From contig JALSOO010000004.1 in NCBI GenBank assembly GCA_026986355.1, positions 1 through 5,831 on the forward strand: 5,831 bases of DNA. The letters run 5' to 3'. The stretch comes from Campylobacteraceae bacterium (lineage in GTDB: Bacteria > Campylobacterota > Campylobacteria > Campylobacterales > Sulfurovaceae). Within the stretch, counting starts at the first letter, position 1; each line of letters starts with the position of its first letter. The notes under the pieces were generated by a model. It had not been told where the DNA came from and made no database searches. It saw nothing but the letters and a program-made list of their open reading frames with translations. The translations under genes were made by a program, and so were the position numbers. This document shows, piece after piece, positions 1 through 4,842 of the stretch.

Positions 1-864
1 GAGGCATTTGCTACACTACGGAAAGCAGAAAAGAGAACATTAACAGTCAAAACTATTGCTGTAACAAATAGCTTTCTTCTTTTGGGAATTTTAAGTGGAT
101 TTGTGATTGCATTAGGATTGAGTGGTGCAGTAGCTGTAGATATAAATGCTATCCTAAAAGCTCATGTCTATGCTGTTCTTGGGGGTTTTGTTCTACTCAC
201 TATTATGGGGCTTTCCCTTACACTTATTCCAATGTTCTCTCTGGCTCATGGATTTGATGAGACACCTATTAAACGTGGATTTAACCTTGTAACTTTAGGT
301 GTTGGAGTTGTATTTCTATCTTCTATTTTTGGGGTGAAATTTATGAGTTGGATAGGATATATAATTACCCTTATAGGTGTAGGATTTTATATCCAACAGA
401 TATATATCATATATAAATTAACTGTTAGAAAAGAGATGGATATTTGGGCAAAATCTATGATATTTGGCTTTATCTCACTTATTAGTGCTGTTATTTTAGC
501 TCTTATATCTTTTATCCCAAATGCTAATGAGAGTTGGCTACATGGTGCTGTATGGTTTTTTATGATTGGTTTTATAGGGTTTCTTATTAATGGACATCTC
601 TATAAAATAGTACCTTTTCTAGTATGGTTTGAGCGATTCTCTCCCTTGGTTGGGAAGGAGCCTGTACCAATGCTTCACGAGATGTACCCAAAAGAGAGAG
701 CTAATATGATGTTTTGGTATAGCTCTATCGGTACAGTTTTAGGAGGAGTTGGATTATTAGTTCAAAGTAACTATATTTTTAAATTTGGTGCGAGTCTACT
801 TATCGTTGGAGGAGTATTTTTATACATCTCTATGTCAAAAATGTTAAGTTATGGAAAGAAATAA
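1..864 (+). CDS. Polytopic membrane protein of unknown function, 3' part (5' end outside window)
   Basis: The frame is open from the first base to a TAA at 862-864, giving 287 visible residues. The TTG at 82 is not a credible start: nothing upstream of it looks like a ribosome binding site and the coding frame runs on through it. About eight hydrophobic helices are visible (roughly residues 20-45, 53-80, 94-112, 116-138, 150-172, 181-206, 236-256 and 258-278). Histidines sit in conserved-looking settings: H55 in KAHVY at the start of helix 2, H83 after it, H181 in LHGAVWFF, H199 in NGHLYKIVPFLVW, and H226. The H-x-x-x-G-F-x-x-L-T-I-M-G...P-M-F pattern and the GHLYKIVPFLVW block recall the heme-copper-oxidase subunit I/NnrS-like membrane fold, but that is a pattern resemblance only. 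The gene ends 11 bases before the Fe-S assembly gene, so the two are probably cotranscribed. The function is not known. A heme, metal or NO-related role is an inference from the histidines and the neighbour. Confidence 0.8.
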   Translation, partial: EAFATLRKAEKRTLTVKTIAVTNSFLLLGILSGFVIALGLSGAVAVDINAILKAHVYAVLGGFVLLTIMGLSLTLIPMFSLAHGFDETPIKRGFNLVTLGVGVVFLSSIFGVKFMSWIGYIITLIGVGFYIQQIYIIYKLTVRKEMDIWAKSMIFGFISLISAVILALISFIPNANESWLHGAVWFFMIGFIGFLINGHLYKIVPFLVWFERFSPLVGKEPVPMLHEMYPKERANMMFWYSSIGTVLGGVGLLVQSNYIFKFGASLLIVGGVFLYISMSKMLSYGKK

Positions 865-865
865 A

Positions 866-870
866 AAGGA
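866..870 (+). promoter_or_regulatory. Ribosome binding site of the DUF59 gene
   Basis: AAGGA lies five bases before the ATG at 876 and overlaps no other signal. It sits directly after the stop codon of the membrane-protein gene. No promoter-like sequence fits between the two genes, which supports a single transcript. Confidence 0.7.
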
Positions 871-875
871 ATAAT

Positions 876-1184
876 ATGTGTAGTATTACAAAAGAGCGTG
901 TTTTTGAAGCAACGGCAACAGTGATTGACCCAGAAGTTGGATTTAACCTATATGAGATGGGGCTTATATATGATGCTATGATAGATGAGTCATGTAATGT
1001 AAAAGTCATAATGACACTATCTACACAAGGGTGTCCTCTACATCAGATGATAAAACAGTGGGTACAAGAAGCTGTTGAGAAACTAGATGGAGTAGGTGAT
1101 GTAGAAGTAGAGGTAGTTTGGGAACCTGCATGGAATATCTCTATGGCAGATGAACATGTCAAGAGTAAATTGGGAATGAATTAA
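876..1184 (+). CDS. SufT/PaaD-like metal-sulfur cluster assembly factor (DUF59/MIP18 family)
   Basis: This 102-residue protein has the usual length for a stand-alone DUF59 domain. It shows the family hallmarks: DPEVGFNLYEMGLIYD (residues 18-33, family form DPE-x3-N-x2-x-LGLIYD), then MTLSTQGCP with the conserved cysteine C53, and a tail with VWEPAW (81-86), as in SufT and PaaD-type proteins. Members help load or mature Fe-S clusters on client proteins in the cytoplasm. Some also act as subunits or helpers of particular pathways, such as PaaD for phenylacetyl-CoA epoxidase. Here there are no other suf, isc or paa genes in view. The only close partner is the membrane protein 11 bases upstream, so the client cannot be named. 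The ATG start is supported by AAGGA five bases upstream and by a normal-length N-terminus. The family call is firm; the exact role is open. Confidence 0.9.
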   Translation: MCSITKERVFEATATVIDPEVGFNLYEMGLIYDAMIDESCNVKVIMTLSTQGCPLHQMIKQWVQEAVEKLDGVGDVEVEVVWEPAWNISMADEHVKSKLGMN

Positions 1185-1203
1185 AAGAGAAATTTACTAT
1201 TTA

Positions 1204-1220
1204 ATTACTTATCAAGTAGT
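1204..1220. repeat. Small inverted repeat upstream of nrdB
   Basis: ATTACTT and AAGTAGT flank a three-base ATC spacer, making a 7-bp stem with one G-T pair. It follows the DUF59 stop codon by 19 bases and is not followed by a T-run, so it is at best a weak terminator. It overlaps the place where a -35 element of the nrdB promoter would lie, so it could instead be a protein-binding site. It does not resemble the NrdR box (ACAC-x-A-T-A-T-like). It may have no function. Confidence 0.3.
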
Positions 1221-1231
1221 TTGGATATAAT
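1205..1231 (+). promoter_or_regulatory. Likely nrdB promoter
   Basis: A perfect TATAAT at 1226-1231 sits in the context TTGGATATAATC, a form often seen for sigma-70-type promoters in Campylobacterota, where -35 boxes are weak. The nearest -35-like hexamer is TTACTT at 1205-1210, at a short 15-base spacing. A second TATAAT occurs at 1241-1246, but it lies only two bases before the ribosome binding site, so use of it would give an almost leaderless message. Starting from the first box, transcription would begin near 1238, with a leader of about 22 bases. Confidence 0.55.
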
Positions 1232-1248
1232 CTCATTTATTATAATTC

Positions 1249-1254
1249 GAGGAG
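1249..1254 (+). promoter_or_regulatory. Ribosome binding site of nrdB
   Basis: GAGGAG is a strong Shine-Dalgarno sequence six bases before the ATG at 1261. It fixes the nrdB start. No competing in-frame start with a comparable site is seen. Confidence 0.8.
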
Positions 1255-1260
1255 AGATAT

Positions 1261-2274
1261 ATGGATTCAAAACACTACTACAATCCCAATGGTCAAGAGA
1301 TTTTAGACGAGGGGATTTTTGGTGGTTCGCCAACAGGATTTGTAGACTTTAACCGTTCTAAATATAAATGGGATACAAATATATATGATTTGATGAATGC
1401 AAATACATGGTTTCCATCTGAAGTCAATACATCTGCAGAGAAAAAAAACTTTGAAAAACTTACAGATAATGAACAGGCTATCTATAAACTTACCTTTGCA
1501 CAATTAAGCTTCAATGACTCAGCTCAAGAGGAGTATCTCTCTGATTTTAGACGATTAGCCAATAATCGTTTGATTAAATCGGTACTCTCATTACAGATAA
1601 TGCAAGAAGTTAACCATTCCAAATCATATGCTGTACTTCTTGATGCTTGTGGTAATTCAGATGAGGTTTTTAACCTATATAAACATGATAATGCACTAAA
1701 CCTTAAAAATCAGAAGATTTCAGAGCAGTTTGCAAGACATATTGATGGTAATTCTGTCGATAAAATGTTACTTAGTGCTATGGCAAGTGTCAATTTAGAG
1801 GGTATCTATTTCCTATTAGGGTTTTCTTATATCTATCTACTTGGAGATAAAGTACCAGGGTCAAGAGATATGATTAAATTTATCGCAAGAGATGAACTAA
1901 ATACCCATCTACCACTATTTGCAAATATCTTCAAAACTATACAAAAAGAGAATAAGATTTTAACATCTACTATAGATTCTGCCTATAAAATGATAGAAGA
2001 TGCTGTAAATATAGAGCTGGAATATGGAAACTATTTATTAGCACAATATCCAATTATGGGAGTAACACCTGAACTTATGAAGCGTACCGTTCATAATTAT
2101 GCCAATGATAGACTCAAAAAGATAGGTCTTAGAGCAATTTTCAACGAAACAGATAAAACATATCTACAAAAGCTAGTTACAAAACATCTCAATATGAATG
2201 AGGTTAAAAGTAACTTTTTTGAGAGTAATGTCTCAAACTATGCTAAATCCAGTATAGATTTAGATGACTTTTAA
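1261..2274 (+). CDS. nrdB: Class I ribonucleoside-diphosphate reductase, beta subunit (R2)
   Basis: NrdB holds the diiron-tyrosyl radical that starts ribonucleotide reduction in the catalytic alpha subunit (NrdA), supplying dNTPs in the cytoplasm. The 337 residues match family length. Visible counterparts of the E. coli residues are D86 (D84), E116 and H119 in QEVNHSKSY (E115, H118), radical tyrosine Y123 (Y122), E180 in NLEGIYF (E204), D211 and E212 in ARDELNTH (D237, E238) and H216 (H241). On the electron-transfer path are W50 (W48) and C-terminal Y327 (Y356). The acidic end DLDDF fits the NrdA-docking tail. The tyrosine argues against the radical-free class Ic type. One oddity is that E212 and H216 are separated by three residues, where E. 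coli and Helicobacter R2 proteins have two. The gene stands alone, with its own promoter and ribosome binding site. nrdA is not in the window, and separated nrdA and nrdB loci are, as I recall, usual in this phylum. Confidence 0.95.
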   Translation: MDSKHYYNPNGQEILDEGIFGGSPTGFVDFNRSKYKWDTNIYDLMNANTWFPSEVNTSAEKKNFEKLTDNEQAIYKLTFAQLSFNDSAQEEYLSDFRRLANNRLIKSVLSLQIMQEVNHSKSYAVLLDACGNSDEVFNLYKHDNALNLKNQKISEQFARHIDGNSVDKMLLSAMASVNLEGIYFLLGFSYIYLLGDKVPGSRDMIKFIARDELNTHLPLFANIFKTIQKENKILTSTIDSAYKMIEDAVNIELEYGNYLLAQYPIMGVTPELMKRTVHNYANDRLKKIGLRAIFNETDKTYLQKLVTKHLNMNEVKSNFFESNVSNYAKSSIDLDDF

Positions 2275-2282
2275 TGGTGCAA

Positions 2283-2303
2283 GGATACCCTTGATGGGTA
2301 TCC
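2283..2303. terminator. Hairpin between convergent nrdB and infC, possible shared terminator
   Basis: GGATACCC and GGGTATCC form a perfect 8-bp stem with a five-base TTGAT loop. It starts eight bases after the nrdB stop and lies 20 bases beyond the infC stop on the other strand, the right place for a two-way terminator. Neither side has an immediate T-run; the T7 at 2327-2333 is 24 bases away and encodes the last lysines of infC. It may therefore act mainly as a 3'-end stabiliser or a weak terminator. Confidence 0.55.
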
Positions 2304-2323
2304 AGTAAATAGTAATTAGATAG

Positions 2324-2875
2324 TTATTTTTTTATAGGTGTTACATACATATTGACATAACGACCATCACGTCTAGCATCTTGTTCTAGGACACCAACAT
2401 CTTCGAGCATTGGCCATACACGTCTAAGAACATCAACACCCCATTCAGGGTTTGCCATCTCTCTACCACGTAAAAACACTCTTAGCTTAACATGCTTTCC
2501 ATCTTCAAGAAACTCTCTAGCATGTTTTACTTTATAAGCAATATCTCCATCAGCAATTTTACAAGAGAATTTTACCTCTTTTACATCAATAGTCTTTTGG
2601 TTCTTTCTTGCCTCTTTTTTCTTCTTCTCTTGCTCATATTTATATTTTCCATAATCCATCATTTTGGCTACAGGTGGTTTTGCATTTGGTGACATTAGCA
2701 CCAAATCAAGACCTTTATTATCAGCAATTTGTAAAGCTTCATCTCGAGAAATAATTCCAAATTGTTCACCATCGTCGCCTAGAACTCTAAGTTCATAAGC
2801 TCTAATCTTATCATTCATTATGGTGTCGTCTGGCTTCTTTCTTCCTCTATTATTTCTGTTGTTTTGTCTACTCAA
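2324..2875 (-). CDS. infC: Translation initiation factor IF-3
   Basis: IF-3 binds the 30S subunit, keeps it from joining 50S too early, and checks the start codon and initiator tRNA. The 183 residues show the N-terminal domain (about 20-84: MNDKIRAYELRVLGDDGEQFGIIS...), the family signature KMMDYGKYKYEQEK at 71-84, a lysine-rich helical linker (about 81-99), and the C-terminal domain (about 100-183) with FLRGREMANPEWG and GRYVNMYVTPIKK. The start is TTG at 2873-2875, overlapping the thrS stop as TTGA, with GAAGG six bases upstream. The alternative ATG at residue 20 (2816-2818) has no Shine-Dalgarno and would remove only a basic Asn/Arg-rich extension of 19 residues. The gene follows thrS as in E. 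coli, but rpmI and rplT do not follow it: nrdB converges instead. A non-AUG start fits the known habit of IF-3 genes of using discriminated codons for self-control, although this is unproven here. Confidence 0.96.
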   Translation of the reverse strand: MSRQNNRNNRGRKKPDDTIMNDKIRAYELRVLGDDGEQFGIISRDEALQIADNKGLDLVLMSPNAKPPVAKMMDYGKYKYEQEKKKKEARKNQKTIDVKEVKFSCKIADGDIAYKVKHAREFLEDGKHVKLRVFLRGREMANPEWGVDVLRRVWPMLEDVGVLEQDARRDGRYVNMYVTPIKK

Positions 2876-4686
2876 ATTTTACCTTCATTTAGTTGTTGAC
2901 TTAATTCTATCATAAATTCATCAAAAGAGAGATTATATTGCTCTTTTTTTCGTCTATTTCTAATCGCAACCGTTTTATTATCTACCTCTTCATCTCCTAC
3001 TATTACAACATATGGAACTCTCTGCTTCTCTGCATTTCGTACTCGTTTGTTTAGCGAGTCATTTTTATCAAAAATTTCACAATCAATCTCTATCTTCATC
3101 AGCTCTTTTTTTAGCTCTTTGGCATACTCTACATGAGTATTTGAGATAGGAACAAAGATAACTTGTGTAGGTGCGATAAATAGAGGAAACTCCCCTGCAT
3201 AGTGTTCGGTTAAAATTCCAATAAATCGTTCAAATGAACCAAGAATTGCTCTATGAATCATAACAGGTTGTTTTCTGCTATTATCTTCTGCTACATACTC
3301 TACACCAAATCGCATAGGTAGATTAAAATCTACTTGAATAGTTCCACACTGCCACTTACGACCAATTGCGTCAGTAATCTTTATATCAATTTTTGGTCCA
3401 TAAAATGCTCCACCACCCTCATCAATAGTAAAAGGTAGATTGTTTTCATTTAGTGCTGTTTTTAACCCATTAGTTGCTAACTCCCATACATCATCTTCTC
3501 CGATGGCTTTCTCTGGTTTAGTAGCAATCTCCATGGTATAATCAAATCCGAATAGTCTCATTACACTATCTACAAACTCTACAATATCTATAACCTCTGA
3601 AGCAATCTGTTCTGGAGTACAGAAGATATGAGCATCATCTTGTGTAAACTCTCGCACTCTCAATAGTCCATGCAGTACACCCGATTTTTCATGTCTATGA
3701 ACCACTCCATACTCATAATATTTTAGTGGTAAATCACGATAACTCTTTCCACTCTGTTTAAAGATTTGTATATGTCCGATACAGTTCATAGGTTTTATAC
3801 CATACTCCTGTTCATCAATAGTAGTTAGATACATATTTTCACCATAACAAGCATAATGCCCTGATGTTCTCCACATATCGGCTTTTAAAATCTCTGGACC
3901 TCGTACAGGTTCATACCCTCTAATTCTATGTGCTTTATGCAAGATAGTCTCTAATTTATGACGAAGCTTTGCCCCTTTTGGCATCCAAAATGGTAGCCCT
4001 GCCCCACTCTCTTCATCAAACATAAAGAGTTCCATCTCTGCACCGATTTTTCTATGGTCACGTTTTTTTGCCTCTTCTAGCATCTTTAGATGTGCTTTTA
4101 GAGTCTCTTTATCAGCAAATGCAATACCATAGATACGAGTAAGCATCTCTTTGCTATCATCTCCACCTAGATATGCACCTGCCACACGAGTGAGTTTAAA
4201 GTTATGTAAAAATCGTAAAGAAGGAACATGAGGACCTTGACATAAATCTTCAAACTCTCCCTGTTTGTAGATAGATACGATACCATCAGGAATTCTTTTT
4301 AATACTTCAAGTTTTAACTCATCATTAGCAAACTTCTCTAAAGCTTCATCTTTGGTTATCTCATACTTCTCTATTTTGTACCTCTTTTTGATAAGTTGTT
4401 TCATGCTCTTTTCGATTTTTTTCAAATCCTCTTCGCCAATCTTCTCATCAACTTTAAAGTCATAATAGAAACCCTCATCAACATTTGGACCTACAAAAAA
4501 TTTAGCATTTGTATAGAGTTGAGTAATTGCTTGTGCCATAAGATGGGCTGTAGAGTGTCGTATAATCTCCAATGATGGTGTTGAGTTATCATACTCTATA
4601 GGTTGTGCATCACAATTTTCACTAGCACTTTGTGTATCTATAATATTTCCTAAGTCATCAATATAACCAATTAAATTTTCACTCAA
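2872..4686 (-). CDS. thrS: Threonine--tRNA ligase
   Basis: ThrRS charges tRNA(Thr) with threonine and edits mischarged seryl-tRNA. The 604 residues are about 40 fewer than the E. coli enzyme. The first 40 residues (MSENLIGYIDDLGNIID...) are too short and divergent for a full TGS domain. The editing domain follows, with HSTAHLMAQ (H44, H48) and CQGPH (C149, H153). The class II catalytic core shows KPMNCIGH (zinc ligand C302), motif 2 around VVHRHEKSGVLHGLLRVREF (329-347), DDAHIF (zinc ligand H353), and motif 3 with MIHRAILGSFERFIG (zinc ligand H478). The anticodon-binding domain spans about 506-600. All key residues are intact. The start is TTG at 4684-4686 with AAAGG seven bases upstream. No ATG occurs in frame before an upstream stop, and the next methionine (residue 50) lies inside the editing motif. 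thrS is first in a thrS-infC operon and divergent from glmM. Confidence 0.97.
   Translation of the reverse strand: MSENLIGYIDDLGNIIDTQSASENCDAQPIEYDNSTPSLEIIRHSTAHLMAQAITQLYTNAKFFVGPNVDEGFYYDFKVDEKIGEEDLKKIEKSMKQLIKKRYKIEKYEITKDEALEKFANDELKLEVLKRIPDGIVSIYKQGEFEDLCQGPHVPSLRFLHNFKLTRVAGAYLGGDDSKEMLTRIYGIAFADKETLKAHLKMLEEAKKRDHRKIGAEMELFMFDEESGAGLPFWMPKGAKLRHKLETILHKAHRIRGYEPVRGPEILKADMWRTSGHYACYGENMYLTTIDEQEYGIKPMNCIGHIQIFKQSGKSYRDLPLKYYEYGVVHRHEKSGVLHGLLRVREFTQDDAHIFCTPEQIASEVIDIVEFVDSVMRLFGFDYTMEIATKPEKAIGEDDVWELATNGLKTALNENNLPFTIDEGGGAFYGPKIDIKITDAIGRKWQCGTIQVDFNLPMRFGVEYVAEDNSRKQPVMIHRAILGSFERFIGILTEHYAGEFPLFIAPTQVIFVPISNTHVEYAKELKKELMKIEIDCEIFDKNDSLNKRVRNAEKQRVPYVVIVGDEEVDNKTVAIRNRRKKEQYNLSFDEFMIELSQQLNEGKI
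2876..2888 (-). promoter_or_regulatory. infC ribosome binding site at the thrS-infC overlap
   Basis: On the minus strand GAAGG (2882-2886) precedes the TTG start of infC by six bases (TAAAAT). The same bases encode the last thrS residues N-E-G-K-I and run into the TGA stop, so ribosomes finishing thrS reach this site directly and translational coupling is likely. The block is almost the same as the one in front of thrS. Confidence 0.7.
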
Positions 4687-4700
4687 AATTTTACCTTTAT
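4687..4700 (-). promoter_or_regulatory. thrS ribosome binding site and UUG start context
   Basis: On the minus strand AAAGG (4694-4698) stands seven bases before the TTG start. A stronger-looking AGGAG (4704-4708) lies too far away, 17 bases from the TTG, and has no ATG, GTG or TTG at a suitable distance in frame. The string AAGGTAAAATTTTGAGT here matches the infC initiation region except for one T. Confidence 0.7.
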
Positions 4701-4701
4701 A

Positions 4702-4727
4702 ATCTCCTATAATACGTAATAGGATAC
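4702..4727 (-). promoter_or_regulatory. Leader hairpin of thrS
   Basis: In the minus-strand leader, TCCTAT (4719-4724) pairs with ATAGGA (4705-4710), a 6-bp stem around the eight-base loop TACGTATT. The hairpin ends seven bases before the AAAGG site and ties up the AGGAG sequence. The loop contains CGT, which as CGU is a threonine anticodon, but it lacks the U normally found just before an anticodon. The hairpin is visible; a role in thrS control is a guess. Confidence 0.35.
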
Positions 4728-4745
4728 TCTTTTTTTAATTGGAGT

Positions 4746-4774
4746 ATTATATCTTGATTTATTTTAGCTGAACT
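4746..4774 (-). promoter_or_regulatory. Likely promoter of thrS-infC
   Basis: The minus strand reads CAAGATATAATACTCC, with a perfect TATAAT at 4746-4751. At 17-base spacing the -35 position (4769-4774) reads AGTTCA, a poor match, which is normal for this phylum. Transcription would start near 4739, giving a leader of about 53 bases with an A-run and the hairpin. The inverted repeat ATACTC/GAGTAT (4724-4729 and 4742-4747) brackets the predicted start point. Confidence 0.55.
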
Positions 4775-4787
4775 TACGCACCATATT

Positions 4788-4793
4788 TATAAC
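4788..4793 (+). promoter_or_regulatory. Possible glmM -10 element
   Basis: TATAAC at 4788-4793 matches the -10 consensus at five of six bases and would start transcription near 4800, upstream of the palindrome. No good -35 is visible. TATATT at 4812-4817 and TAATAT at 4823-4828, both inside the palindrome, are rival -10 candidates. AACTTA occurs twice, at 4771-4776 and 4791-4796, 20 bases apart and around this element. Confidence 0.3.
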
Positions 4794-4806
4794 TTAAGTG
4801 TGTTAA

Positions 4807-4834
4807 ACTTCTATATTAAATTTAATATAGAGGT
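4807..4834. repeat. Perfect 22-bp palindrome in front of glmM
   Basis: TCTATATTAAA (4810-4820) is followed directly by its exact reverse complement (4821-4831). With one T/G mismatch the symmetry reaches 4807-4834. The right arm contains the glmM Shine-Dalgarno AGAGG (4829-4833). As DNA it is a candidate operator for a dimeric regulator. As RNA it would fold into a hairpin with an AAUU loop that hides the ribosome binding site. The symmetry is certain; which role applies, if any, is not. Confidence 0.75.
4829..4833 (+). promoter_or_regulatory. Ribosome binding site of glmM
   Basis: AGAGG lies nine bases before the ATG at 4843. It is embedded in the right arm of the palindrome and would pair with CTTCT at 4808-4812 in a transcript that starts upstream of it. 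Confidence 0.65.
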
Positions 4835-4842
4835 AATAATAT

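Noticed and set aside
82..84. TTG as the start codon of the first membrane protein
   Set aside because: The same frame is open back to base 1, there is no Shine-Dalgarno upstream, and the TTG falls inside a hydrophobic helix. The gene is better read as cut by the window edge.
1..864. Peptidase M50-type metalloprotease
   Set aside because: No HExxH motif is present. The only HE pair (LHEMYP, near residue 226) lacks the second histidine and lies in a loop.
1303..1503. Minus-strand open frame of 66 codons inside nrdB
   Set aside because: It lies wholly opposite a strongly conserved NrdB region, is Cys/Ile-rich in the manner of antisense translation, and has no family resemblance.
1261..2274. 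Class Ic (tyrosine-free) R2 or R2-like ligand-binding oxidase
   Set aside because: The tyrosine in E-x2-H-x3-Y is present (Y123), and the W50, Y327 and acidic C-terminal tail of a working NrdB are all there.
2492..2692. Plus-strand open frame of 66 codons opposite infC
   Set aside because: The Leu/Phe/Ser-rich product is what the lysine-rich IF-3 linker gives when read backwards; it only looks like a membrane peptide.
2816..2818. ATG at IF-3 residue 20 as the true infC start
   Set aside because: Nothing resembling a Shine-Dalgarno stands in front of it, while the upstream TTG has GAAGG at a good distance and the coupling overlap with thrS. It remains possible as a minor internal start.
4687..4842. 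T-box riboswitch for thrS or glmS-type ribozyme for glmM
   Set aside because: The thrS leader is only about 50 bases and has no T-box consensus or terminator/antiterminator pair. The glmM leader is too short for the ribozyme.
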